A stretch of DNA of 64,000 nt, taken from Deltaproteobacteria bacterium (GTDB lineage Bacteria > Desulfobacterota > GWC2-55-46). Where the stretch lies: positions 49,723-113,722 of the forward strand of contig JADLDY010000009.1 in the NCBI GenBank assembly GCA_020846435.1. The letters are read 5' to 3'. A program made the translations under genes and the position numbers. Numbering within the stretch: position 1 is the first letter of the stretch; every line of letters starts with the position of its first letter. This document shows, piece by piece, positions 16,929 to 24,727 of this stretch. The notes under the pieces were generated by a model. It did not search any database and had not been told where the DNA came from. It saw nothing but the letters and a program-made list of their open reading frames with translations.

Positions 16929-17884
16929 CTTTTCCACAGCCTGCTCCACAGATAGACAATGCCGACGACAAGCGCGCTGCCTATAAGGGCAGACAGCACA
17001 TAACGCGCGGCGCTCTCGCCTGTGCCCTGCCCGTAATCAGGCAGCACGCCCTTCCAGACGCCTTCGAACCTCTCCATGCCTGAGGGCACATAGCCCAGAA
17101 GATGGCCGAGCTCGTCCTTGCCCCACTCGCCCCACGGCGTGCCTGAGGCGATAAGCCCTAACGGAACGAGCGCTATCAGCACAGCGAGGACGGCGAACAA
17201 AGGCTTTATTGAAGCCTTCTGCCCGGCTTCAACGAGCCCCATCTTAGTGGCGTATGAAATTGCCAGAGCCGAGCCAAAGGCCTCGACAACGCCAAAGAAA
17301 AGAAGGTGCGGCAGCGCCATGGCCGGAAGCGCGATATGAAGCGGATAGGGCGCGTAAAGAGCGTGTCCGTCGATGGAGCGGGCTATCAAAGGCTGAACGC
17401 CAAGCTCAAGACCCGCGGCCGCGGCGCCTAAATTGACAGCGGCATACGCGGAGATGGCCGCGGCTAAAAACCTTCTTCCTCTGCCGGGAGACCCGGCTGT
17501 AAAGAGCCTGAAAATGAAATACCCCGCAAGGGGCATGACAACCGCCATGTTGAAGCAGTTCGCGCCGAACGAAAGCAGGCCGCCGTCCCCGAAGAGGAGC
17601 GCCTGCATGCCGAGCGTGAGGCTCATGGCGACGACAGCGGCCCAGGGGCCGAGGACCATACCCAGGAAGGCGCCGCCTGCGATGTGGCCGGATGAGCCGC
17701 CGGGTATCGGGAAGTTGAACATCTGTATGACGAAGGTGAAGGCCGCGCCCAAAGCCATGACCGGAAGGCCTTTGAGCCCGAGCGTGATCGAAGCCTTTTT
17801 CGAGGCAAGATACCAGATGGGCGCCATGACGCCGTAGAACACGGCGCAGGTAGCGGGGCTTAAATATCCGTCAGGTATGTGCAT
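16925..17884 (-). CDS. cbiM: Cobalt ECF transporter substrate-binding subunit CbiM with fused CbiN/PDGLE-type C-terminus
   Basis: 319 residues. It begins MHIPDGYLSP; the N-terminal amine and His2 form the square-planar Co/Ni site in this family. NFPIPGGSSGHIAGGAFLG and LGMQALLFGDGGLLSFGANCFNMAV are typical CbiM helices. Beyond residue ~220 a further pair of helices flanks a soluble segment (GYVPSGMERFEGVWKGVLPDYG) resembling the PDGLE/CbiN part, so CbiN is fused here rather than a separate gene. It is the first transporter gene after cbiXC, separated from it by a family-A repeat. Confidence 0.92.
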   Translation of the reverse strand: MHIPDGYLSPATCAVFYGVMAPIWYLASKKASITLGLKGLPVMALGAAFTFVIQMFNFPIPGGSSGHIAGGAFLGMVLGPWAAVVAMSLTLGMQALLFGDGGLLSFGANCFNMAVVMPLAGYFIFRLFTAGSPGRGRRFLAAAISAYAAVNLGAAAAGLELGVQPLIARSIDGHALYAPYPLHIALPAMALPHLLFFGVVEAFGSALAISYATKMGLVEAGQKASIKPLFAVLAVLIALVPLGLIASGTPWGEWGKDELGHLLGYVPSGMERFEGVWKGVLPDYGQGTGESAARYVLSALIGSALVVGIVYLWSRLWKR

Positions 17885-17920
17885 TCATTGCCTCAACAGG
17901 TCGCCTGAAAAACTTCGTTT

Positions 17921-18051
17921 TCATACAGGCTTCAAATAAGCTCCAGATGCTTCTCGTCGAGGAGCGAGGAATGAGGCGTACTTTTTGTGTACGCCGCGAT
18001 TACGAGCTTTGAAGCCAACGACGCAGATGGACTTATTTCAAGCCTGTATGA
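17921..18051. repeat. Family-A palindromic repeat, copy A1
   Basis: 131 bp between cbiXC and cbiM. The ends form an inverted repeat with 19 of 20 positions matching (17921-17940 with 18032-18051). Inside lie the shared blocks TCCAGATGC, GAGGAGCGAGGAATGAGG and GCAGATGGA and the hairpin GGCGTAC/GTACGCC. The right arm supplies the last codons and the stop of cbiXC. Confidence 0.85.
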
Positions 18052-19070
18052 GCCTCAGCCGCGAGTATGGCCAGCGCGTTGACTATGGCGACGGCGATCG
18101 TGCTCCCGCCCTTTCTTCCCTTCGTGTATATGGCAGTCAGGCCGCTTTTTTCGAGCTCCTCTTTCGCCTCTACCGCTCCGACAAAACCGACAGGCACGCC
18201 GATTATCAGGGCAGGCCTGGGGCCGCCCGAGGCAATGATGCGCAAGAGCTCGGAGAGGGCCGTGGGCGCGTTCCCGATGGCGACTATTCCGCCTTCCATT
18301 ATCTCCGCGGCCTTTCTCATCGAGGCGGCGGTCTTTGTCGTGCCCTGCGCTGAGGCCATGTCAGCAACAGATTTGTCGGAAGAAAAACAAAACGTCTTCG
18401 CGCCGAAGGGCTCGAGCCTGTACTTCATTATCCCGGCCTCGACCATCCTTACGTCGGTTATTATGCTCCGCCCTTCCCTTATCGCCCGCACTCCGGCCTC
18501 GACCGCGCCCGTGGTGAACTTCAAAATGTCCTTGAACTCGAAGTCAGCCGTAGTATGGATGACCCTTTTGACGACAGGCAGCTCAAGCGGGGGGAATGCG
18601 CTCTCATCAAGCTCTGTCCCTATTATCCTGAAGCTCTCTTTTTCAATGGGGTGCTGGCAGAGCGCCTGCCCGCTTGAGGCCGAAGTCTTCTCCCCTGTGA
18701 ACTCCTCTATCCTCTGTATGGTTATGTCGATGAGCTTGTCGTGGAACCCCAGATTTTTCGTGAGCGCAATTTTGAGCCCGGCGTGCTTACGTCTGGCCTC
18801 TTCCATCTCGGCAGGAAGGTCCTGCGTGACATGGAGGCCCATGTAGAGAAAATACGGCATGACGGTTATATCGTTGAAGCCCTTTGCCACGAGAGCGTCA
18901 ACGCCCTCCTGGAAGTCCGGCTTCTCCATCTGGAGGAAGGCCGGAAGCACCATGCCGTAGCCGCCCCTTTCCTCGACCGCTCTGGCCGCCTTTCTCAAAG
19001 TCTCGTTGGCCTCAGGGGCCTTGCTGCCGTGTCCGAGCAGCATTATCGCTTTCTTGTTATTGCCTGCCAT
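18033..19070 (-). CDS. cbiXC: Fused CbiX-CbiC: sirohydrochlorin cobaltochelatase / cobalt-precorrin-8X methylmutase
   Basis: 345 residues. Residues 1 to ~125 are a small CbiX chelatase that inserts Co into sirohydrochlorin: KAIMLLGHGSKAPEANETLRKAAR gives the metal-binding His, and ITVMPYFLYMGLHVTQDLP the second. Residues ~150-345 are the CbiC mutase that moves the C11 methyl to C12: VVKRVIHTTADFEF holds the catalytic His, followed by IITDVRMVEAGI, PALIIGVPVGFVGAVEAKE and GGSTIAVAIVNAL. The ATG at 19070 is chosen; sequence further upstream is repeat A2 and the terminator. The C-terminal residues HTGLK and the stop are encoded by repeat A1. The fusion joins an early and a late pathway step. It is the first gene behind the cobalamin riboswitch. 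Confidence 0.92.
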   Translation of the reverse strand: MAGNNKKAIMLLGHGSKAPEANETLRKAARAVEERGGYGMVLPAFLQMEKPDFQEGVDALVAKGFNDITVMPYFLYMGLHVTQDLPAEMEEARRKHAGLKIALTKNLGFHDKLIDITIQRIEEFTGEKTSASSGQALCQHPIEKESFRIIGTELDESAFPPLELPVVKRVIHTTADFEFKDILKFTTGAVEAGVRAIREGRSIITDVRMVEAGIMKYRLEPFGAKTFCFSSDKSVADMASAQGTTKTAASMRKAAEIMEGGIVAIGNAPTALSELLRIIASGGPRPALIIGVPVGFVGAVEAKEELEKSGLTAIYTKGRKGGSTIAVAIVNALAILAAEAHTGLK

Positions 19071-19109
19071 CTTTCCACCTCTCCGGCACATCGATGAATA
19101 ATTTCTCTT

Positions 19110-19236
19110 TTCAGGCTGTTCAAAAAGCTCCAGATGCTTCTCGTCGAGGAGCGAGGAATGAGGCGTACTCTTCATGTACGCCGCAATAACACGCGACGAT
19201 GACAACAAAGCAGATGGACTTTTTGAGCAGCCTGAA
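19110..19236. repeat. Family-A palindromic repeat, copy A2
   Basis: 127 bp; the arms 19110-19132 and 19215-19236 pair over about 20 positions and the inner hairpin GGCGTAC/GTACGCC is intact. It sits in the mRNA leader between the riboswitch terminator and the cbiXC start, so it is transcribed whenever the operon is read. Confidence 0.85.
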
Positions 19237-19237
19237 C

Positions 19238-19275
19238 AAAAAAATACCCTCCTTCGAAATGAAACGAAAGAGGGT
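19238..19275 (-). terminator. Intrinsic terminator of the cobalamin riboswitch
   Basis: On the minus strand an ACCCTC...GAGGGT stem with an inner TTCG/CGAA extension (19246-19275) is followed by seven T residues (19238-19244). It lies about 60 nt downstream of the aptamer, the expected place for a transcription-attenuation switch. Confidence 0.85.
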
Positions 19276-19334
19276 CTACGGGAACGAAATAGCTTTTTCC
19301 CCCTCACCTTCTTTACCTTCGAAGAAAGCTGTGA

Positions 19335-19525
19335 GGCATACCAGGGCAGGTCTCCTGACTCGCGGCCTTGAGAGCCTACTCCCCGCGCCTTCCCGGCTGA
19401 AAGCCAGTGGCGTTATGAATGGGTTTCGTTGCCGCTTACAGTGGCTGGTCCGTTCCCGTCTCTCCGCTCGCGCGGACCACGGGATTCCCTATTAAACCCC
19501 TTTACGGGGTGCCTTGATATGACTT
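19335..19525 (-). promoter_or_regulatory. Cobalamin riboswitch (B12 element)
   Basis: On the minus strand the aptamer reads in order: AATAGGGAA, GGGAACGGACC, GCCACTG, GGGAAGGCGC, GGGGAGTAGG and the B12 box AGTCAGGAGACCTGCC (19345-19360). These are the conserved blocks of the adenosylcobalamin-type riboswitch in the right order and spacing. An intrinsic terminator follows, so the likely mode is premature termination of the cbi operon when cobalamin is plentiful. Confidence 0.95.
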
Positions 19526-19531
19526 TACCGG

Positions 19532-19561
19532 ATGATGCCATTTTCAACGGCCACTTGTCAA
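19532..19561 (-). promoter_or_regulatory. Probable sigma-70 promoter of the cobalamin operon
   Basis: TTGACA at 19561-19556 and CATCAT at 19537-19532 (minus strand), 18 nt apart, directly upstream of the riboswitch and just past the trmJ stop. The -35 is perfect, the -10 moderate. Confidence 0.55.
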
Positions 19562-19575
19562 GCCGTCCATCCAGC

Positions 19576-20388
19576 TCAGACCTTGCCTGTTTTTGACTTG
19601 CGGCCTCTGGCAGGGGCCTTAACCGCGGCTTCCGGAGGGACCCTCTTTTGCACCTGGCTCAGTATGCCCCGGAGCATGTTGACCTCCTTGAGCATGAGGC
19701 CTGTTCTGCCGAAAAGCCGCTTGAAGTTGCGCATGATGGCTTCCAGCAGATACTCCCCGCCGTTGTCCCCGTAGCCGAGGTCCTTCAAGGCCGTCTCGAT
19801 GTGAGCGTACATCTTTTCGACCTCTTCTTTCGGGGCGGCCTTTATGGCGTGCGCCTTCGGGACCTGCGCGGTATAGAGGTGATGACAGACTGTGAAAACC
19901 GCGTGAGAGAGGTTTATCGACGGGTAATCCCCGGAGGTAGGTATCTCGACGAGCATGTCGCACGGAGGTATCTCCTCATTCCGGAGCCCCTTGTCCTCCC
20001 TGCCGAAGAGTATCGCGACACTGTTTTTGGCGGCGAGCCGCAGTATCATCGGCACGGCCTCGTCGAGCGGCATCACAGGGAACCTGTTCCTGCCGACTCT
20101 CCTCGTGGTGCCGACGACGATCGAGGGCTCGCCGAGATAAGCCTCGAGCGTGGGGAAGACACGAGCCCTGGCGAGCACATCATCGGCCTTGCAGGCCATG
20201 GAGTATGACTCGTTGTTCTTGTAGTCGCACGGGTTAATCAGCACGAGGTCGGTAAAATCCGTGTTCCTCATCGCCCGGGCCACGCTTCCGACATTGCCCG
20301 AGCTCTGCGGCTCGACAAGCACTATCGAGATATTGGAATTGGCCGGAGGCTTGGGAGCCTTGTTCTTCGGCCTGTTGCTTCGGCCCAT
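19576..20388 (-). CDS. trmJ: tRNA (cytidine/uridine-2'-O)-methyltransferase, TrmJ-like SPOUT protein
   Basis: 270 residues. SPOUT methyltransferase expected to 2'-O-methylate position 32 of tRNAs using SAM. It has ISIVLVEPQSSGNVGSVARAMRN (first conserved motif), DLVLINPCDYKNNESYSMA, SVAILFGREDKGLRNEEI and IPTSGDYPSINLSHAVFTVCHHLY, the knot that binds SAM. The ~90-residue C-terminal extension fits TrmJ rather than TrmL. It is upstream of and codirectional with the cobalamin operon, whose promoter starts right after its stop. Confidence 0.88.
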   Translation of the reverse strand: MGRSNRPKNKAPKPPANSNISIVLVEPQSSGNVGSVARAMRNTDFTDLVLINPCDYKNNESYSMACKADDVLARARVFPTLEAYLGEPSIVVGTTRRVGRNRFPVMPLDEAVPMILRLAAKNSVAILFGREDKGLRNEEIPPCDMLVEIPTSGDYPSINLSHAVFTVCHHLYTAQVPKAHAIKAAPKEEVEKMYAHIETALKDLGYGDNGGEYLLEAIMRNFKRLFGRTGLMLKEVNMLRGILSQVQKRVPPEAAVKAPARGRKSKTGKV

Positions 20389-20512
20389 CGAAAATACCCT
20401 TTCAAAAAAAATAGCCGCGTGCCTGATCGACGCGGCTGAAAAAGTATATCAAAATTAAGGGGCTCTTTGAAGACGGATTACAGGGGAAGGCGGCCTGAGT
20501 GAAGTTTGAACT

Positions 20513-20543
20513 AAAAAAGCCCCCATTTTCATGGGGGCTTTTT
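20513..20543. terminator. Bidirectional intrinsic terminator
   Basis: AAAAAAGCCCCCAT stem closing on ATGGGGGCTTTTT with a short TTTC loop. It lies 29 bp past the stop of the minus-strand gene at 20572. Confidence 0.85.
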
Positions 20544-20571
20544 AACGGCACAAAATCCTTGAAGGTACTCT

Positions 20572-21585
20572 TCAGGCTACAAGATCAAGAGGGACCGAAG
20601 AACCTGCTGAGGGACCCGGTATCTGATAGGCCTCTATCGGCGCGCCTTCGGCTATCGCTATTGTTGAGGACGCTTCTATCGTAGTCTTCGAGAAAGAAAG
20701 ATAAGTCGAGGTAAACTCGGCCTTTCTCAGCGCCTTGAGGAAGTCGGCCGCGCTTATCGCAGTGTCGGTCTGCCGGGCGACCTGACCGCTCCTCTGGCAC
20801 TCGCCTGACTCATCGTCTTCGTTGTCAACGGCAAGAAGGCCCGTGCCTTCAGAAGGTTCTGCTTCCTCAGACGAATTGATGGTGAACTCGAAGCTCATGG
20901 AGAAGAGCTCGCTGGAAGAGCCGGCGAAGTTGACTGAAAGCGGGTCCTGCCCCGCTGCCGCGGCCTCTGCCGAGAAGCCGGAGATAGAGGCTTTCGAGAG
21001 GTTCAATGAAAGCGTGAAGCCAACTTCCTTGCCGTCGCCTGTCTTTATGGTGCCGGTCGCGTTGAAGTTGAGCTCTTCCAGGGAAGCGCTGATGGAGTTC
21101 GTTGAGGCTGTCGCCGAAGGCGCACCGGTCTGCGTGACTGCCGCGGCGTCAGTAGCCTGAGCGGCAGTCGCAGTTGCGCCATCAGCTGCCACCGGGGTAA
21201 TAGCCGCTGCAGCCGGGGCCGGTGATTGCGTCGCCGCTGTCGCCGGAACTCCGCTCGCTCTGGCCACATCTGTTATATTTACGTCCTTGCCAGCGAGCAC
21301 CCTGCCTATGAGAGCACTGAGAAAGCCTGCCTTGCCGAGCCCGGCCGGTATATCCAGTTCGCCGTTTCTGACCTCTTCCGTCCTGTGGCGTGCCGCTTCG
21401 AAGCGGTGTTTACCCTCTTCAGATATGGCCACCCTGTCAGGGCTCTTGCATCTGTGGACGCCGTCGTCATCGTGGTTATGGCGCTTCTCGCGGTGCTCTC
21501 TTACGTCAGAGAGCCCGTCTTTTCTTCCGTGTCCCTCCACATGGTGCCTGGAGGCCTGCTGAACGTGAGTGTCTTCTATGCGCAT
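20572..21585 (-). CDS. Conserved hypothetical protein, low-complexity Ala/Thr-rich middle
   Basis: 337 residues, function not recognised. The N-terminal ~75 residues are basic and His-rich (RIEDTHVQQASRHHVEGHG), residues ~105-165 are an Ala/Thr/Pro-rich linker, and the second half contains LEELNFNATGTIKTGDGKEVGFTLSLNLSKASIS and LFSMSFEFTINSS. An N-terminus of this kind followed by a block on the theme f-a-G-v-k-T-aDGkeI-f-l-l-lS occurs in uncharacterised proteins of Proteobacteria. No signal peptide or membrane segment is seen. It is followed by a terminator at 20543 and appears to be a single-gene unit downstream of the sigma factor. Confidence 0.6.
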   Translation of the reverse strand: MRIEDTHVQQASRHHVEGHGRKDGLSDVREHREKRHNHDDDGVHRCKSPDRVAISEEGKHRFEAARHRTEEVRNGELDIPAGLGKAGFLSALIGRVLAGKDVNITDVARASGVPATAATQSPAPAAAAITPVAADGATATAAQATDAAAVTQTGAPSATASTNSISASLEELNFNATGTIKTGDGKEVGFTLSLNLSKASISGFSAEAAAAGQDPLSVNFAGSSSELFSMSFEFTINSSEEAEPSEGTGLLAVDNEDDESGECQRSGQVARQTDTAISAADFLKALRKAEFTSTYLSFSKTTIEASSTIAIAEGAPIEAYQIPGPSAGSSVPLDLVA

Positions 21586-21652
21586 ATGTTCGTCTCCTTG
21601 AATTACCTATCGGCGGGGACCGCTGAAGACTTTAGGGACAGAAATGAAATGA

Positions 21653-21677
21653 GGGGTGGCGGGTTACCCGCCTCCCC
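21653..21677. terminator. GC-rich hairpin behind the sigma-factor gene
   Basis: GGGG-T-GGCGGG stem pairing with CCCGCC-T-CCCC, about 80 bp past the sigma-factor stop. It is followed on the minus strand by a T-rich but interrupted tail (TCATTTCATTTC), so terminator activity is uncertain. Confidence 0.4.
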
Positions 21678-21758
21678 CTGACAGAATGCGGATCAGTTGG
21701 TGGTTTTGTGAGAAGTGCCCTGGTTCACACTCAAACTTTTCAACCTGCTGAGGACGCC

Positions 21759-22673
21759 TCAGGCGGCCATGCCGTAGCCGTCGCTTTCAGCCATCTTCCG
21801 GAGTTTAGCAAGGGCCTTTGCCTCTATCTGCCTGACACGCTCCCTCGTTATTCCGAATTCGCGGCCTACCGACTCGAGAGTCCTGGGCTCCAACCCGTCA
21901 AGACCGAAGCGCTCTGTTATAATGCGCCCTTCGCTCTCATCAAGGGCTGCGAGCCACGCCTTTACCCTCGCGGCCGCCTCCAGATTGTCCACGCCCGCCA
22001 TCGGGGCAGGAAAAGTCTCGTCCTCTATCCTGTCGAGGAGCGGCTGGTCAGAGTCCTCGTTCACGGGCGCTTCGAGCGAATAGATCTTCGTGTTTATGGC
22101 GGCGAGCCTCTTGACGTACTTCCCGGAAAGCCCCGTCTTCCCGGCAAGCTCGCCTATGGAAGGCTCAAGGCTCTTTTCCGTCAGTAGCTCCCTCCCGGCC
22201 CTCGCGACCCTCGCAATGTCGGTCGAGACGTGCACCGGGAGCCGTATCGTATTGGCCTGGTTTGCTATCGCCCTGTCTATCGCCTGCCTTATCCAGTAGG
22301 TGGCGTAGGTCGAGAACTTGCAGCCCTTGGAGGCCTTGAACTTCTCGACGGACTTTATGAGGCCTATGTTGCCTTCCTCGATAAGGTCCTGGAGCGCCAT
22401 CCCCCTGTTCAAGTGCCTCTTGGCTATGTTCACAACGAGGCGGAGATTGGCCTCTATCATCCTTTTCCTGGCCTCTTCGTCGCCCCTCGCTATCCTTCTT
22501 GAAAGGCTCTTCTCCTCAGCCCCTGAAAGCAGACCGAGATGCCTGATGTCCTTGAAGTACGCGTTGATCGAGCCTGTTTCCAGGCCCTGCTGCTTTTCCT
22601 CGCCATCTATGAGGCCGCCCTTCAAATAACGCGCGGCCTCTCGCGTCGTGTTGGTGTCTCTCGTGTATTCCAT
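21759..22673 (-). CDS. RNA polymerase sigma-70 family factor (group 2, RpoS/RpoD-like)
   Basis: 304 residues. Region 1.2 ([30 protein letters not shown]), region 2 ([34 protein letters not shown], then [21 protein letters not shown] for -10 recognition), region 3 and region 4 ([28 protein letters not shown], the -35 helix-turn-helix) are all present. The large region 1.1/non-conserved block of RpoD is absent, and the length fits a group 2 sigma such as RpoS. It probably directs a stress or stationary-phase regulon; the exact orthology is not resolved. Confidence 0.88.
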   Translation of the reverse strand: MEYTRDTNTTREAARYLKGGLIDGEEKQQGLETGSINAYFKDIRHLGLLSGAEEKSLSRRIARGDEEARKRMIEANLRLVVNIAKRHLNRGMALQDLIEEGNIGLIKSVEKFKASKGCKFSTYATYWIRQAIDRAIANQANTIRLPVHVSTDIARVARAGRELLTEKSLEPSIGELAGKTGLSGKYVKRLAAINTKIYSLEAPVNEDSDQPLLDRIEDETFPAPMAGVDNLEAAARVKAWLAALDESEGRIITERFGLDGLEPRTLESVGREFGITRERVRQIEAKALAKLRKMAESDGYGMAA

Positions 22674-22710
22674 GGCCTCTCCATCCGGCGAGACGGCCTT
22701 GCCGTCCGGC

Positions 22711-22842
22711 CTAATCGCAACAGGAATCGCCAGCGGCCTCTGCTTTTACGAACCCCTTGGAGCTTGAGCATTGCGGACATTTTTTAGGCTTGCACCTTGA
22801 TTCCTTCTCATGTCCGCACTCTTCACATTTCCACAGAGCCAT
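22711..22842 (-). CDS. Mini-rubredoxin-like zinc/iron ribbon protein, 43 residues
   Basis: A 43-codon gene, ATG at 22842 to TAG at 22711. It encodes [20 protein letters not shown] followed by [18 protein letters not shown], with CxxC-(12)-CxxC spacing. The pairs are those of rubredoxin-like ribbons at the C-terminus of rubrerythrins (RCxPKxCPxC). A GGAGGCGC ribosome-binding site lies just upstream, and the gene begins 10 bp after the peroxiredoxin stop. Placement behind perR and a peroxiredoxin suggests an electron-transfer partner for peroxide reduction; that is inference. Confidence 0.75.
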   Translation of the reverse strand: MALWKCEECGHEKESRCKPKKCPQCSSSKGFVKAEAAGDSCCD

Positions 22843-22852
22843 TTGCGCCTCC

Positions 22853-23449
22853 TTAAAAGTTCGCCTCAGCGTAGTTTTCCAAGCCCTTCTGGTCGGGCTT
22901 CATGCCCTTGTCGCCCTGTTTCCAGTTGGCCGGGCAGACCTCGCCGTATTTTTCGTTGAACTGTATCGCGTCAAGCACGCGCAACACCTCGTCCACGTTC
23001 CTGCCTAGCGGCAGGTCGTTTATCGTAATATGGCGTATCTTGCCGAGCTTGTCGATTATGAATAGACCTCTCAAGGCTATCCCCGGCTTCTCCACGAGCA
23101 CCCCGTAATTCCTGCTGATGGACTTGTCGAGGTCTGAGACGAGCGGATAGGTTATCTCGCCGATCCCGCCCTTTTTCCTCGGGGTGTTTCTCCAGGCAAG
23201 ATGCGAGAACTGGCTGTCGACCGATACCCCTAACACCTGGGCGTTCCTGACGCTGAACTCGTCCATCCTGTCGCTCATGGAAATTATCTCCGTCGGGCAG
23301 ACAAAAGTGAAATCAAGCGGGTAGAAGAACAGGACCACATATTTGCCCTTGTAGTCCGAGAGCTTCACTTCCTTGATGGAGCCGTCCTCCATGACGCTGG
23401 TTGCCTTGAAATCAGGCGCTTCGTTCTGAACGGTAGCGAATTCTGACAT
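22853..23449 (-). CDS. 2-Cys peroxiredoxin (AhpC/Prx1 type)
   Basis: 198 residues from the ATG at 23449, which follows AGGAGG by 10 nt; the 11 extra upstream codons are the leader and its ribosome-binding site. It reduces H2O2 and organic peroxides. The peroxidatic Cys is in [19 protein letters not shown] and the resolving Cys in [17 protein letters not shown], as in typical 2-Cys enzymes. It lies between perR and the mini-rubredoxin. The electron donor is not encoded as a classical AhpF here. Confidence 0.92.
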   Translation of the reverse strand: MSEFATVQNEAPDFKATSVMEDGSIKEVKLSDYKGKYVVLFFYPLDFTFVCPTEIISMSDRMDEFSVRNAQVLGVSVDSQFSHLAWRNTPRKKGGIGEITYPLVSDLDKSISRNYGVLVEKPGIALRGLFIIDKLGKIRHITINDLPLGRNVDEVLRVLDAIQFNEKYGEVCPANWKQGDKGMKPDQKGLENYAEANF

Positions 23450-23478
23450 TTTTTCGATTCCTCCTGGTATCGGTCTTT

Positions 23479-23898
23479 TCAATTCGTCTTCTTCCGGCAG
23501 TCAGAGCAGACGCCGTAGAAGTCTACATGGTTGCCTGTCACATGGAACTCGCTGGTCACTTCCTCGGGAAGAGTGAGCGCCTTCGAGTAATCGGTGAAAA
23601 CATCCGCTATCCTGCCGCAGCCGGTGCACATGATATGGTGGTGCGCCGACGGGTTGGGGTCGAAGTGCTTCCTCTGCGGGTCTATTGTTATCTCCAGGAG
23701 CTCACCCCTGTCGCGCAGGGCCTGGACAGTGTTGTAGACCGTGGCGAAGGAGACTGTCGGGTACTTCTTTTTTATCTCTGTGTAGATGTCCTCAGCCGTG
23801 GGGTGGCTTGTGTTGCCGTCAAGAAACTTCAATATGGCTATCCTCTGCGGCGTAAGCTTGAACCCTTTACCCCTGTATTTCCTGAGCACGCTCTCCAT
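23479..23898 (-). CDS. perR: Fur-family peroxide/iron regulator (PerR-like)
   Basis: 139 residues from the ATG at 23898 (GAGGTG ribosome-binding site 6-7 nt upstream; an in-frame GTG lies three codons before). The DNA-binding half has [31 protein letters not shown] and [21 protein letters not shown]. The metal-binding half has [23 protein letters not shown] and a final CSDCRK, giving the CxxC pairs of the structural Zn site. The Asp in the ...KHFDPN segment is compatible with PerR. It is followed 29 bp on by a peroxiredoxin gene, the usual target of PerR, and has its own operator-like repeat. Confidence 0.88.
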   Translation of the reverse strand: MESVLRKYRGKGFKLTPQRIAILKFLDGNTSHPTAEDIYTEIKKKYPTVSFATVYNTVQALRDRGELLEITIDPQRKHFDPNPSAHHHIMCTGCGRIADVFTDYSKALTLPEEVTSEFHVTGNHVDFYGVCSDCRKKTN

Positions 23899-23913
23899 TG
23901 ATAACACCTCTTT

Positions 23914-23947
23914 ATTCCAAACAGTTCCTATCTTGGAATAATTCTAT
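23914..23947. promoter_or_regulatory. Probable PerR/Fur operator ahead of perR
   Basis: ATTCCAA at 23914-23920 and TTGGAAT at 23933-23939 form an exact inverted repeat, and TTGGAATAATTCTAT (23933-23947) is itself a 7-1-7 near-palindrome resembling PerR/Fur boxes. The block lies just downstream of the -10 element on the minus strand, where bound regulator would block transcription. Confidence 0.6.
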
Positions 23948-23973
23948 TATATAGTAAAATCAGGATTTGTCAA
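23946..23973 (-). promoter_or_regulatory. Sigma-70 promoter of perR-prx-rubredoxin
   Basis: Minus strand TTGACA (23973-23968), 16 nt, TATAAT (23951-23946); both hexamers match consensus perfectly. The start site would fall within the inverted repeat described for 23914-23947. Confidence 0.8.
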
Positions 23974-24007
23974 GCCGTGCCCTGTGGCCATGCAACTGCC
24001 AGTATTT

Positions 24008-24520
24008 TCAAGCTTTTTTGGGTCTTCCAGAACGGCTGTCAGCAGGGTTTTCAAGTGAATTTATCGTGTTTTCAAGAAAGCCTATGCCAGGAACGCTAAG
24101 GATTATGATGAGCAGGGAAAGCAGAGCCAGTATGACGAAGTCAACGTACATCGCGCTCAAAAAGAAGAGGAAAAACGCGCAGATGAGCACGGCTTCGGCA
24201 AGGGCCATGCTTATGACATGCGTCATCAGGAGGTGTCTTACGAGGCCGTCAGGGTCCTTGAGGCGGGGTGCGAGAGCCTGCGGCGAATAGCGTCTTTTAA
24301 AGATAACGCGGAAGGCGGCGAACGACGCGACCGCTATCGCGTAGAATACCGCCCTCAAAATGTTCTCGTTGAACTCCGGCAGAAAGCCCCTGAAGTAGAC
24401 GTAAACGAACTTTGTCAAAGCCACCACTCCGGCGTAGACCACTATGAAAGAGGCGGCGAAGACCGCGATCATCACGCACGTGCGCCTGAAACTGATGAAA
24501 AACTCCCTGTCCATTGTCAT
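24008..24520 (-). CDS. Uncharacterised integral membrane protein
   Basis: 170 residues from the ATG at 24520 (AGGAGAGGGC directly upstream; a frame extending to 24595 has no better start). Four hydrophobic segments are visible (VMIAVFAASFIVVYAGVVAL, ILRAVFYAIAVASFAAF, ALAEAVLICAFFLFFLSAM, FVILALLSLLIIILSVPGIG) and the C-terminus is basic (SRSGRPKKA). No known domain was recognised. It is divergent from the neighbouring plus-strand membrane-protein gene at 24728. Confidence 0.65.
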   Translation of the reverse strand: MTMDREFFISFRRTCVMIAVFAASFIVVYAGVVALTKFVYVYFRGFLPEFNENILRAVFYAIAVASFAAFRVIFKRRYSPQALAPRLKDPDGLVRHLLMTHVISMALAEAVLICAFFLFFLSAMYVDFVILALLSLLIIILSVPGIGFLENTINSLENPADSRSGRPKKA

Positions 24521-24727
24521 GCCCTCTCCTGCTGGCTTCCGCCTTGTTCGTCGACCCGCGGCATTTGCGATACTGCGATACTCTGTAAAGGTCATTGGAG
24601 AGGTCTTTTGTGTAAAAGTTCCCCCGAAGAGACCTTTGGCAAAGCGCTGGCCCGCTGGCCGCTTTTAGGATAAAATCAGTCCTGTATAACCTTAAACAAA
24701 ACCGGGGTTCAAATCAAGGAGGTTTTG

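Noticed and set aside
19071..19307. N-terminal extension of cbiXC by 79 codons
   Set aside because: This part is repeat A2 plus the riboswitch terminator, and the CbiX domain starts at the ATG 19070.
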